Shown: piece after piece, positions 25,858-34,664 of the stretch
Layout of the letters: each line of letters starts with the position of its first letter
Numbering within the stretch: position 1 is the stretch's first letter
NCBI GenBank assembly: GCA_028821405.1
Contig: JAPPGK010000029.1
Span: 1 to 52,795 of the forward strand
Reading direction: 5' to 3'
DNA: 52,795 bases
From: Gammaproteobacteria bacterium
GTDB taxonomy: Bacteria; Pseudomonadota; Gammaproteobacteria; Pseudomonadales; Azotimanducaceae
Notes under the pieces: generated by a model
Databases searched by the model: none
Told to the model about the DNA's origin: nothing
Seen by the model: only the letters and a program-made list of their open reading frames with translations
Translations under genes and position numbers: made by a program

Positions 25858-26373
25858 ACCGTCGGCCCCGTCTTCTTCGAAACCCCGCTCTACGAAGAAT
25901 CGAAGCCAAGGGATCCGCTCCCCACTCACCGTGCAATGGGGCCGGGCAGGGGTACCCGACCCCAACCGGGTATTGTCAGGCAACGACGCGCAATTTTCAG
26001 TTCCTATAAGATGTTTTTAGCTCGATTTTTTATACTCTTTTGGTTGTTTTCAGGCGCTTTGGGCTGCAATCAAGCCCACACCCCCGGCACACGGCCTCTT
26101 CGCGAGCCGCGTCACGCCCGACTCCGAACGGACTTCGGAAGCATGTCGATGGACGAGAGGAACCCGGCCGACGGGGATGTCCGGGGACACCCGGTGGCGC
26201 GCCTCACATGGGCAGGTTGACGAACCCGCGGCGTACCGCCTCCAGATGTCTCGGTGGCCGACTCCGCGCCATCAACGGCGCCTATCGCGCGGGCGGCCTG
26301 GCGGCGTGTCCCGTCCCGTGATTGGTGTCGCCGGACCGCGGGGCGCACGCGCCGCTGTTCCGTGCTTGCAGAC
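25858..26373. other. Spacer between the two collagenase genes, with an A+T-rich islet
   Basis: A ~516-bp gap. Bases ~25985-26065 are strikingly A+T-rich with T-runs (GATGTTTTTAGC, GATTTTTTATAC) against a G+C-rich surround. This could hold the promoter of copy 1 or be a foreign remnant. The rest is ordinary G+C-rich sequence in which I see no gene on the minus strand. Confidence 0.45.
26011..26220 (+). CDS. Possible small lipoprotein-like ORF in the A+T-rich islet
   Basis: An ATG opens 69 codons. The first 18 read MFLARFFILFWLFSGALGC, a convincing short lipoprotein signal with Cys at the end of a lipobox-like SGALGC. The remainder (NQAHTPGTRPLREPRH...) is low-complexity and resembles random G+C-rich translation. 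Only AAG-type weak ribosome pairing precedes the ATG. It may be a real small lipoprotein, a fusion of a genuine signal to a broken gene, or chance. Confidence 0.25.
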   Translation: MFLARFFILFWLFSGALGCNQAHTPGTRPLREPRHARLRTDFGSMSMDERNPADGDVRGHPVARLTWAG

Positions 26374-29300
26374 TCACCCGTCGTCGACCGCGGAAGGGCC
26401 GGTCGCTGTCGGTACCGTCGACAAATTCGTCAGATACCCCCCTGGCGCGTCCAGCAGGCTCATCACCGTGATCGGCTGGTCGGATTCGACGATAAGCTGC
26501 CATTTGCCGACGCCCGTGCCGAGCGCCCCTTCCAAATCCGCGTTGCCCGCCTCGAGCTGCGCCGACGTGAAGGACTTGGCCGCGCCGGCGTCTACCGACG
26601 TCTGCACGGCGACGCTCGACGCGCCCGAATCGTCGATCCCCGTGATCGTCACTTGCGCAGCTTCCTCGCCGGCGTTGATGAGCCGCAGCCGGCTCACCTG
26701 GTCGACGTTGCGGCCGGGATTGAAGACCGGCACGCGGTATCGGTTCTCCACGCCCGCCACGACATCGTGCATCGCGGTCAGGAATCCATCCGCGGTGCGG
26801 ATATAGGACAGGACCTCGATGTCCGCCTCGCTCGTCAGTTCAAGCCGCCAGTTGCCTTCGCCCGCGCCCGTGCTACCCGTCAGCCCCTTCCCTTCGTTGC
26901 CCTGCTCGAGATCGTCCGAGTTGAAGTGCACCGCCCGGTCCGCGCCGACCGTCAGCGTCAGCGACTCGTAGTCGTGCGCCGTCCCGTCGAAGGCGGCGAT
27001 GGCCACCTCGGCCTGCGTGCCGCCGCGGTTGACCACCCGCACGAAGCCCTGGCGGCCCAGCGCATCCGACGCCGACGGGAACAGCGGCACGGTATGCGCG
27101 GCCCCCGGCTCGACCGGCGGCACGGTCGACAGGTTCGTCAGGTGGCCCGTGGAACTCGAAAGCAGGCTCATCACCTCGATGGCCTCGGCGGACTCGACGT
27201 CGAGCCGCCACTTGCCCGCGCCGTCGCCGAGCGCGCCCGCAAGCGCCGGCGCGGCACCGGATTCCAGGTCCGCGGCGCCGACCGTCAGCGAGCCGCGCGC
27301 CGGAACGCTGGCGGAAACCTCGCCGCTCGGCGCCCCGCCGTCGTCGACCCCGCGAATGGTCGCCGCGGCGGCGTGGTCCGTGGGATTCGACAAGCGGAGC
27401 CGGCTCTCGGTCGCCGTGTTGCTGCCGGGGTTGAAGATCGGCACCCGGTGGACGTTGCCCGTCTTCGGCGCCACGTCGTGCATCGACGCGAGCAGGCCGT
27501 CCGACGTGCGAACGTAGGCCAGCACCTGGACGTCGGGCACCGTCGCCAGGTCGAGACGCCATGCCCCCTCGCCGGACTCCGCACGCCCGAAGAGCCCCTT
27601 GGCGTCATTGCCGCCGGCCACGTCGCGGGAATTGATGTGGACGGCGCCCTTCCCGCCGACCGACAGCGTGAGCGAGCCCGCCGCCGTGCCGTCGTCGGCG
27701 AGCACGTCGATCCCCAAGGTCGTCGCGTGTCCGCTACGGTTGACGATGCGCATGAAGCCCTGGCGGCCGGCCGAATCGGACGCCGTCGGAAAGTACGGAA
27801 TCGACATCCGGACCGGTTCGACGATCGTCACGGACAGGTCCAGGATCGTCGACACGTCCGGTTCATTCGCCGTCACCGACACCACCGCCGACCCGACCCC
27901 GGTCGACGACAGAACCAACATGCCGTCTTCGATGTACGCCTCGATGACCGACGGATCGCCGGAGGCCGCCGAGTAGCTCGGCGCGTTGGCGGCGATGTCC
28001 GGGAAGAGGTCGGCGAGGGCGATCCGCCTCTCCACGGCGGCGGGGAGCGTGTAGGACGTCGGGACGCGGGCGAAGCCGCACTCGTCCTCGGGAACGGCGG
28101 GCACCGAAGCGAAGGAGACGCGGACCGGGCCGCCGCCGTCGGGCGTGATCGTGACGGGATCGCCCGTGGTGGCGCCCGCCGGTACCGTCACCGAGTCCGA
28201 AGACGGCGTGCCACCGGCCACGGACAACCCGGCCTGCATGTCGAAGGGCGCCCCCTCTCGCACCGTGGCCGCGACCGAATAGTCCCGCAGCCGGGACCAC
28301 TCGAGGGTCAGCGGGAAGGGCGAGCCCGGGTTGCCCTGTAGTTCCAACCGGGTCAAGTCGCCGTGGCCCGCAAAGAGACCGTCGGGCAGGTCGGACAGGC
28401 TGTTGTCGTCGAGATACAGCCATGTCAGGTCTCTCGGCCCTTCGAACGGGTGGATCGGCAGTTCCTCGATCACGTTGCGGTTCACAAACAGGTACCTCAG
28501 TCGGCCCATATCCGCGAAAGCCCCCGACGGGAGTGTCTTGAGGCTATTGCCGAAAAGCCGGATATCGCCCATGCCGGTCAACCCCTGCAGATCGCCGGAC
28601 CGCAATTCGCCGTCCAGCGCCCCCGAGAGATTCACGTGCTGCCGCTCTGCGAGGTCCGCGACGGTCACCGCTTCGCAGGGCCGGTCGTCCCGCAGGGCGT
28701 CCCGCACGCCCGGCGTGCGGTCGCAGACGCCCTCCTCGATGACCACCGCCGCGCGGATGCTGCCGTGCGCGAAGTTCGAGATCGTGGACGGGTCGAGCGA
28801 GACGGCAAGTAACTCCTGGGCGGGCTCGATCACGTCGTCGTCGTGGATAGAAATCTCGATCCGCGCCTCGGTCTCGCCCGCCTGAATCGTGGCCTCGCCG
28901 TCGCCGCCGCCGTGATCGTCGGCATCGGCGTCGAACGTGTCGGGGTCGTCGTCCCGCCCCAGCCGATAGCCGAACGTCGTCGACGACTCGAGCGGCCGGT
29001 CGATCGCGACCCGGAGCACGGCGGTGCCGCCCTCGGCGGCGGCGGCGCTGGCGTCGACGAAGGAGATCTCCAGCGCGCTGTCGCGGACGGAAACCGCAAG
29101 GGATGCCCGCGCGCCGTCGTAGCCTCCGCCGCTCGCCGTGTGGACCAGCACCGGCGTTTCGTGGACGCCGTTGTCGTCCTCGTACGCCTCCACCTGCACG
29201 GTCTTCCCGCTGTTCCAGTCCTGCGGCGAGAACGCAACCCGGGTGGGCGACACCCCGATGTTCGCATCCTCCGCCGCGATGGCGACCTCGACCTCGGCCG

Positions 29301-31407
29301 AAGGCTCCCACGCCAGGGCGACCTCGTAGGTCGACGACGAACCCTCGTCGACGGAAAGCCGATCCGGCAGTTCGATCAGCTCCAGGCCGTCCCCGGTCGA
29401 CGGCACGTCGAGCAGCCACGCCGCCCACTCCGCGTCGTAGGCGGTCCCGATCCCGTCGTCCAGATGGCCCAGGTAGCCCTCGTAGTCGCCCTCCCGGAAA
29501 TAGGCCAGCATGGCGTCCACGTCGTCGTGGTGGCGCTCGAACATGAAGCGCACCGCGAGATAGCCCCAACGGTAGACCAGGGTCGTGCCGTCGCTGTAGC
29601 GCACGGGGAAGATCTCGCTCAGCTTGAGGTCGCCGTCGCGGCCGACGTCCATCGCCCTCGGGTTGTGGTTGCCCAGCGAGAAGTACTCGGCGAAGCCTTC
29701 GAGCCACCAGACCGTGTGGTGCGTGCTGATGCCGTAGTCCCGGAACCCGCCGCGCATGTTGAAACGGCCGTCGAGGTAGTGGAGCTGTTCGTGCGCCAGG
29801 TTCCACACGGGCCGGTCCTGGAGCCAGGTCGCCACGTACGCGATGAACCGGGCCGTGTTGTCGGGGTCCGACGGGTCGCCCTCGAGGTAGATTCCGCCGT
29901 TGTTGGTGTCGTTGCCGAAGAAGAGTCCCGAGTAGGTCTGGTATTCGGTGGAGTCCGCGAACACCACGACCTCCAGCGACGTGTTGTGGTCGTCGGCGAC
30001 CGGGGTTCTTCCCGTTCCCAGGCGAACGTGGAAGTACCGCTCTCCGTCGGCCATCACGGCGCACGCTTCGTCGAGCGCCGCCGCGTCGAGATCCTGTGCG
30101 CGGATCGTCACGCTGCCGCTGCACTCGTGCCGGATGGCGAGGATGAGCGCCTCGAGCTCCTCCCCGAACCCGCAGATGCCGTAGTATTGGCAGTCGTCGT
30201 GGTGCGCCGCAACCGACGCGGTAGCGATCCAGATGGTCCTGCCTTCGCCGAGCATTTCGTACCGGTCGAGGATGCTCGTGATGCCGTCCCTGACATCGGC
30301 ATGGATCGGCGCGTCGTGGTACTGGCTGAAACGGGCCAGTTCCCGACCCGAGTCCGCCGCCACCTGCTCGACGCCCGCGTCCAGCATCCAGTCGTCCAAC
30401 GCGAGGTCGCGCAGGATGCGCACGAGTTCGTGGTCCTCGGCCGTCGCGTCCACGAACGCCTCGTTCTGGTGACCGCGGAACAGCAGGAAGTGGAAGCGGA
30501 AGACTACCCGGGAGGCGCCCTTCGTGTCGGCGAGGGCGGCGTCCCAACGCTCCAGCCACGCCTTCGCCTCAGGCAGATAGCGCGCGTTCTGCACGGAACT
30601 GTCCATGAGAATTGCCGCTTCGTCAAGCGCATGGCCGCAATGCGCCTCAGTCTCGTCGTAGAAGTGGGCGTTGTCCGTGAAGGCGTCGAGGGCGCCGGTC
30701 ACGGCGGCGGCGATGTCCTCGTCGGGCTCGGTCCAGTCGAGTTCGTCTCCCTCGTAGAACTCGACGAAGAACCCGACGCGCAGGAACCGGAAAAGCTCCC
30801 GTATGTTGCTCGAGTTGGTGCCGTCGTAGGCCACCGCGAGCGGCGTCGTCGCTTCGGCGACATCGATCATGTTCTGCTTGCGGAAAGCGGCGAAGCGCGA
30901 GTCCGCTGTCGAGAACAGGCGGTCGGTGCAGCGGAACGGCGTCGTCCGGATGTGCTCGACCAGGTCGTCGCCGGTCTTGGTCGCGAACGCCTCGTCGTCG
31001 CATTCCTCCTCTTCGGCCAGGACGGGCGCACCGTGGCCGTGGCTGAACGCGATGTCGAACACGCGCCGCTCCTCCGGATCGAGCAGGCGCGGCGGCGGCG
31101 CCTGCCGGGTGCGCCGACTCCGGGAGACGCCCTTGTCTTGGGAGACCCCTATGATGCGCAGCTTGTCCTCGACAGCCATCACCTGTTCGGGCGTGATGTC
31201 CGCCGGCCATGCGTGGTCCTCCCCGGCCCACGCCGGGTTGCCCGCCAGGGCGAGGCAGCCTGACGCCAGAACGACGCCAGCCGTTGCCCTCGAGCGGGCG
31301 ATTGAACGACGCCTTACAACGGATCGAACAGACGCGAGACTGTGCGAGAGGTACAGGGTTGGTCCTTGGAAGCGCCTGCCCCGCGGATCGTCGACACGCA
31401 CCGGCAT
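26374..31407 (-). CDS. Giant secreted M9 collagenase-like metalloprotease with LRR and repeat modules (copy 2)
   Basis: A 1,677-residue paralog of the next gene with the same order: signal peptide to ~61 (cleavage near NPAWA/GED, although LASGC could be read as a lipobox), and peptidase region with His539-Glu540-His543 in NLAHEQLHYLDG and Glu570 in WWLEGFAEYF. The beta and Calx-beta-like domains (~650-860) and LRR units (SLKTLPSGAFADM, LPDGLFAGHGDL) follow, then an Ig-like segment and four repeat modules (GEGNWRLEL, VLSYIRTADGFLTAMHD). It lacks the terminal ~140 residues of copy 1 and ends TGPSAVDDG. The ATG at 31407 is the first start in frame, with only AAGG upstream. Part of its coding DNA is identical to copy 1. 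Expected substrate is collagen-like protein, by family. Confidence 0.84.
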   Translation of the reverse strand: MPVRVDDPRGRRFQGPTLYLSHSLASVRSVVRRRSIARSRATAGVVLASGCLALAGNPAWAGEDHAWPADITPEQVMAVEDKLRIIGVSQDKGVSRSRRTRQAPPPRLLDPEERRVFDIAFSHGHGAPVLAEEEECDDEAFATKTGDDLVEHIRTTPFRCTDRLFSTADSRFAAFRKQNMIDVAEATTPLAVAYDGTNSSNIRELFRFLRVGFFVEFYEGDELDWTEPDEDIAAAVTGALDAFTDNAHFYDETEAHCGHALDEAAILMDSSVQNARYLPEAKAWLERWDAALADTKGASRVVFRFHFLLFRGHQNEAFVDATAEDHELVRILRDLALDDWMLDAGVEQVAADSGRELARFSQYHDAPIHADVRDGITSILDRYEMLGEGRTIWIATASVAAHHDDCQYYGICGFGEELEALILAIRHECSGSVTIRAQDLDAAALDEACAVMADGERYFHVRLGTGRTPVADDHNTSLEVVVFADSTEYQTYSGLFFGNDTNNGGIYLEGDPSDPDNTARFIAYVATWLQDRPVWNLAHEQLHYLDGRFNMRGGFRDYGISTHHTVWWLEGFAEYFSLGNHNPRAMDVGRDGDLKLSEIFPVRYSDGTTLVYRWGYLAVRFMFERHHDDVDAMLAYFREGDYEGYLGHLDDGIGTAYDAEWAAWLLDVPSTGDGLELIELPDRLSVDEGSSSTYEVALAWEPSAEVEVAIAAEDANIGVSPTRVAFSPQDWNSGKTVQVEAYEDDNGVHETPVLVHTASGGGYDGARASLAVSVRDSALEISFVDASAAAAEGGTAVLRVAIDRPLESSTTFGYRLGRDDDPDTFDADADDHGGGDGEATIQAGETEARIEISIHDDDVIEPAQELLAVSLDPSTISNFAHGSIRAAVVIEEGVCDRTPGVRDALRDDRPCEAVTVADLAERQHVNLSGALDGELRSGDLQGLTGMGDIRLFGNSLKTLPSGAFADMGRLRYLFVNRNVIEELPIHPFEGPRDLTWLYLDDNSLSDLPDGLFAGHGDLTRLELQGNPGSPFPLTLEWSRLRDYSVAATVREGAPFDMQAGLSVAGGTPSSDSVTVPAGATTGDPVTITPDGGGPVRVSFASVPAVPEDECGFARVPTSYTLPAAVERRIALADLFPDIAANAPSYSAASGDPSVIEAYIEDGMLVLSSTGVGSAVVSVTANEPDVSTILDLSVTIVEPVRMSIPYFPTASDSAGRQGFMRIVNRSGHATTLGIDVLADDGTAAGSLTLSVGGKGAVHINSRDVAGGNDAKGLFGRAESGEGAWRLDLATVPDVQVLAYVRTSDGLLASMHDVAPKTGNVHRVPIFNPGSNTATESRLRLSNPTDHAAAATIRGVDDGGAPSGEVSASVPARGSLTVGAADLESGAAPALAGALGDGAGKWRLDVESAEAIEVMSLLSSSTGHLTNLSTVPPVEPGAAHTVPLFPSASDALGRQGFVRVVNRGGTQAEVAIAAFDGTAHDYESLTLTVGADRAVHFNSDDLEQGNEGKGLTGSTGAGEGNWRLELTSEADIEVLSYIRTADGFLTAMHDVVAGVENRYRVPVFNPGRNVDQVSRLRLINAGEEAAQVTITGIDDSGASSVAVQTSVDAGAAKSFTSAQLEAGNADLEGALGTGVGKWQLIVESDQPITVMSLLDAPGGYLTNLSTVPTATGPSAVDDG
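28940..29578. repeat. 639-bp tract identical to 23291-23929
   Basis: Partner of the identical tract in copy 1. It covers the end of the peptidase region and the following beta and Calx-beta-like domains, while flanking coding sequence differs between copies. Confidence 0.8.
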
Positions 31408-31610
31408 TGCCTTGACTCTGCTGCCTTCCTACCATTCGCCACACTCACAAGGCTTGTCAAGAGTTCTCTCCGGTAGTGCCGGTAGTGGTCGTCATCTCGG
31501 CGGTCAGGTCAGCGCGTGGTCAGAGCGAGAGGGTTGCGCTCTTCCAAGAGCCGCAAAGCCTTGCGCTGTCGAATCACTGGTCGCTCGTCAATGACCGACC
31601 TCCCGGCACA

Positions 31611-33266
31611 TCAACAACACGACGCCGTTGGAGAACGGCAGCCTCTCCGGTACGGATCAGATCCAACCCGGGCTAGTAAGACGCCACAGCCAAAGCCACC
31701 TAAGACCACGAAGAGGGGCCCGTGTAACCACCGCCCGAACGGCGTTGCTCCCGACACGGCGTGGATCGTCCCCGTAAGTACACCTTCCTGGAACCGGGGT
31801 AGCCGACCGACGACCTCGCCCTGATCGTCAACGATTCCCGTGATGCCGTCGTTAGTCGAGCGGAGCAGGTACTTGCCGTTCTCCAAGGCCCGCATCCGGG
31901 CGATCTGGAAGTGCTGGCTCGGGCCGATGGACGCGCCGAACCACGTGTCGTTGCTGATCGTGACCAACGCGTGCGCCCGGCGGGCGTCGGCCGCGACGGT
32001 CTTCGGGTAGGCGATCTCCCAGCAGATGGCCATGGCGAGGTCGATGCCGGCCGCGCGCAGGAGGGGCTGCTCGGGGTCGCCGGGGGTGGTGCCGGACATG
32101 GGGAGATCGAAGAAGGCGATCAGGCCGCGCAGCAGGGCCTCGAAAGGTACGAAATCGCCGAAGGGCACCAGGTGTCGCTTGCGGTAGACGGCATCGCCGC
32201 CGGTCGCGACCGCGGCGTTGAAATAGGCCATCGTCCCGGTGCCCTCCCTGGCTTCGGCCACCAGGATGCCGGTCACGACGTCGCCGGATTCGCCGCGCTG
32301 GGCCTCGATGTAGGTCTTGGTATGGCGCAGGTAGGCGGGGATCGCGGCTTCCGGCCACACGACGATATCCGCATCGGCCACCCGGGCCGTGAGTTCGCGG
32401 TAGCGTTGGCGGGACAGCGCCGCCCCCTCCGGTGTCCACTTGGTGCTCTGGGGGATGTTGCCCTGGGCGAGGGCAACGGTCCGCGTCTCGCCCCGTTCCG
32501 TCCAGGTCACCGCGCCCAGCGCCCACGCCGCGATCCAGACCAATGCCGGCACGGCGAGAATCGACCACCGTACCCGTGGCACAAACCCGATCGGGCCCGC
32601 GAGCCAGCGGAGAGACCTCCCTTGGACCTCGTGGGGGCGACCCTCTCGCCGGGGCGCGCCCTCGCCCGCATCGCGACGTTCGGATTCGCCGATCCGGGAC
32701 GGCGCAATGCCGTTCCCCACGCTCGCTACCGCGAGAGATGCCGTCAATACCGCCGCGAAGGACACCAGCAATACGCCCCCCACGGGTGCCAGACCCGCCA
32801 GCGGCGTGTCGATGAACGCGTAGCCCGCGAACAGCCAGGGAAAGCCGGTGAGGAACCACGTCAACAGCCATTCCAACGCGGTCCATAGGACCGTGAACAT
32901 GAGCGCCGCCCGGACCTCGTTGTCTTGCGCACGAACAAGGCGGTGGAATGCCCAACCGAGTACGCCGTTGAAGACCGCCATGCCGGCAACGAACAGCACC
33001 ACCAGCAGCACGGCAAGCCAGGGCGCGGTCGGGCCGTAGACATGGATGCTGACGTAGACCCAGGACGCCCCGACGCCGTACTTGCCCACGCCGTATAGCC
33101 AACCACGCCAGAACGCGCCCTTGCCCGGCTCCGTACGGCGAAGCAGCCAGAACAGGACTCCGGTCGAGATCAACAGAAGCGGCCAGATGCCGAACGGCGC
33201 AAGTGCCAGGGGCAGCAACGCGCCCGCGACAAGTGCCGCCAGCGACAGCGTGTATCGCCTAGGCAT
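31611..33266 (-). CDS. lnt: Apolipoprotein N-acyltransferase
   Basis: A 551-residue inner-membrane enzyme that adds the third acyl chain to lipoproteins. The N-terminal half has about six hydrophobic helices (GALLPLALAPFGIWPLLLIS, FTVLWTALEWLLTWFLTGFPWLFAGY). The C-terminal half is a nitrilase-type domain with the Glu-Lys-Cys triad in WPEAAIPAY, YRKRHLVPFGDFVPFE and AICWEIAYP, then a last membrane helix. Between helix and nitrilase parts, residues ~196-235 form an unusual Arg/Glu/Gly-rich insertion (RRDAGEGAPRREGRP) encoded by a palindromic repeat-like sequence. It is the last gene of the miaB-phoH-ybeY-corC-lnt operon, starting 16 nt after corC. Confidence 0.93.
   Translation of the reverse strand: MPRRYTLSLAALVAGALLPLALAPFGIWPLLLISTGVLFWLLRRTEPGKGAFWRGWLYGVGKYGVGASWVYVSIHVYGPTAPWLAVLLVVLFVAGMAVFNGVLGWAFHRLVRAQDNEVRAALMFTVLWTALEWLLTWFLTGFPWLFAGYAFIDTPLAGLAPVGGVLLVSFAAVLTASLAVASVGNGIAPSRIGESERRDAGEGAPRREGRPHEVQGRSLRWLAGPIGFVPRVRWSILAVPALVWIAAWALGAVTWTERGETRTVALAQGNIPQSTKWTPEGAALSRQRYRELTARVADADIVVWPEAAIPAYLRHTKTYIEAQRGESGDVVTGILVAEAREGTGTMAYFNAAVATGGDAVYRKRHLVPFGDFVPFEALLRGLIAFFDLPMSGTTPGDPEQPLLRAAGIDLAMAICWEIAYPKTVAADARRAHALVTISNDTWFGASIGPSQHFQIARMRALENGKYLLRSTNDGITGIVDDQGEVVGRLPRFQEGVLTGTIHAVSGATPFGRWLHGPLFVVLGGFGCGVLLARVGSDPYRRGCRSPTASCC
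32631..32660. repeat. Repeat-like insertion inside lnt
   Basis: GTGGGGGCGACCCTCTCGCC (32631-32650), followed by GGGGCGCGCC, resembles the GTAGGGGCGACC-type repeats at 51011 and 49355. It encodes part of the extra charged loop of Lnt in frame. Confidence 0.4.
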
Positions 33267-33282
33267 CTCGATCGCCCGGGGC

Positions 33283-34233
33283 TTAAGCGCGGGTCAGGTG
33301 CAGCAGTCGGACGCGGCGGCTATCGGCGTTGATGACGCGGATGTCGAAGGGCGCGATGTGGATGGTCTCCTCGCGCTGGGGCAGGTAGCCGAACTCCTTG
33401 ACCACGATGCCGCCGATGGTGTCGAGGTCCCCGGCCACGAACTTGGTATCGAAGTACTCGTTGAATTCCTCGATGGGCGTGGTGGCCTTGACGGTATAGC
33501 TGTCATGATCCAACTGCTTTATGGAGCTTAGGTCCTCGATGTCGTGCTCGTCCTCGATGTCGCCGACAATCTGCTCGAGCACGTCCTCGATCGTGACCAC
33601 GCCTGCGACGCTGCCGTATTCGTCGATCACCAGGGCCATGTGGTTGCGGGTCTCCCGGAACTCCTGGAGGAGATCGTTCAGGCGTTTGCTTTCCGGCACT
33701 ACGATGGTGGGGCGGATATAGTCCTTGATGTCGAAGGCGTCCCAGTCGTCCAAGAGCAAGAGCTTCAGCATGTCCTTGGCATGCAGGATGCCCTTCAGGT
33801 CGTCCATGTCGTCGCCGATCACCGGGAAACGGGAGTGTGTCGACTCGATCACCGTCGGCAGGACCTCCTCGACCCGACTGTCGAGTTCCACCGTGACCAC
33901 CTGCGAGCGCGGAATCATGATGTCCCGGGCGCGCATGTCGGAGACCGCCAGCGCACCGTGGATGATGTTCAACGCTTCCTTGTCGAACAACCGGCGGTCG
34001 CTCGCGTCCTTGAGCATCTCGAGAAGCTCCGGCCGATCCGTCGGCTCGAACGGCAGGAAATCGGCAAGCCAGTCCCGCCAGGTCTTGCGGAAGTCCTTCC
34101 TGGCGTCGCCGCCGTTGTCGATCTGACGGTCGCGCGCCGCTTCGCCGCGATCCGCGCCGGGTTCACCTCGGCGGGTTCGGTGTGGACCCGCCGAAGGCGA
34201 GCGCTTGATGCTTCGCGACTCTCCTTCGCTCAT
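33283..34233 (-). CDS. corC: CorC/YbeX-type CBS-domain protein (HlyC/CorC family)
   Basis: A 316-residue cytosolic protein. After an N-terminal linker, two CBS domains are recognisable at ~100-220 (MRARDIMIPRSQVVTVE, SRFPVIGDDMDDLKGILHAKD, ALVIDEYGSVAGVVTIEDVLEQIVGDIEDEHD). A C-terminal CorC_HlyC domain follows (DTIGGIVVKEFGYLPQREE). The family is linked to Mg/Co efflux and, as YbeX, to ribosome and RNA metabolism with YbeY and YbeZ. The ATG at 34233 overlaps the ybeY stop (ATGA), which fixes the start despite a longer open frame. Residues ~10-35 (SPSAGPHRTRRGEPG) are encoded by an 8-bp-stem hairpin (34169-34193), possibly another inserted repeat. Confidence 0.92.
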   Translation of the reverse strand: MSEGESRSIKRSPSAGPHRTRRGEPGADRGEAARDRQIDNGGDARKDFRKTWRDWLADFLPFEPTDRPELLEMLKDASDRRLFDKEALNIIHGALAVSDMRARDIMIPRSQVVTVELDSRVEEVLPTVIESTHSRFPVIGDDMDDLKGILHAKDMLKLLLLDDWDAFDIKDYIRPTIVVPESKRLNDLLQEFRETRNHMALVIDEYGSVAGVVTIEDVLEQIVGDIEDEHDIEDLSSIKQLDHDSYTVKATTPIEEFNEYFDTKFVAGDLDTIGGIVVKEFGYLPQREETIHIAPFDIRVINADSRRVRLLHLTRA

Positions 34234-34664
34234 GTTTGATCTCCGTAGGGATCGACAATCCCAAAACGTCCGAGCAGGCGTATTTCTCTGGCTTCCATGG
34301 CCGCCGCTTTGCGCGGCGTATCGTGATCGAGGCCCAGCAGATGGAGGACACCGTGAACCACGAGATGCGCGTAGTGATCCGCAAGAACCTTGTCCTGCTG
34401 CCGGGCTTCCAGGGCCGCCACCGGCGCACAGATGGCGATGTCGCCCAGGACGCCCGGTTGTTCGGCCGGGAAAGCCAATACGTTCGTCGCCCGGGTGCGG
34501 TCCCGGAAACGCGTGTTCAGCGCCGCCCCCTCGGCCTCGCCCACCACCCGCAGGCAGAGGGAACGGGTATCGTCTCCCCGGGCCGCTTCGGCCCAGCGTG
34601 CGATCTCGCTGGCGGCGGGAGCGGGTGCGCCGTCGAGTTCGGCAATCTGCACGTCCACAGTCAT
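34230..34664 (-). CDS. ybeY: Endoribonuclease YbeY
   Basis: A 144-residue zinc ribonuclease needed for 16S rRNA 3'-end maturation and ribosome quality control. The three zinc ligands His104, His108 and His114 lie in VVHGVLHLLGLDHD, and NVLAFPAEQPGVLGDIAI is the conserved preceding region. Length matches the family (~150). It overlaps phoH upstream and corC downstream by ATGA junctions, so the three are translationally coupled, as in other Gammaproteobacteria. Confidence 0.95.
   Translation of the reverse strand: MTVDVQIAELDGAPAPAASEIARWAEAARGDDTRSLCLRVVGEAEGAALNTRFRDRTRATNVLAFPAEQPGVLGDIAICAPVAALEARQQDKVLADHYAHLVVHGVLHLLGLDHDTPRKAAAMEAREIRLLGRFGIVDPYGDQT

Noticed and set aside
21000-28000. 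Regularly spaced repeats in the collagenase 3' regions as a CRISPR or DNA satellite
   Set aside because: The periodicity (~330 nt per module) is protein-level, with diverged DNA between units. These are tandem protein modules.
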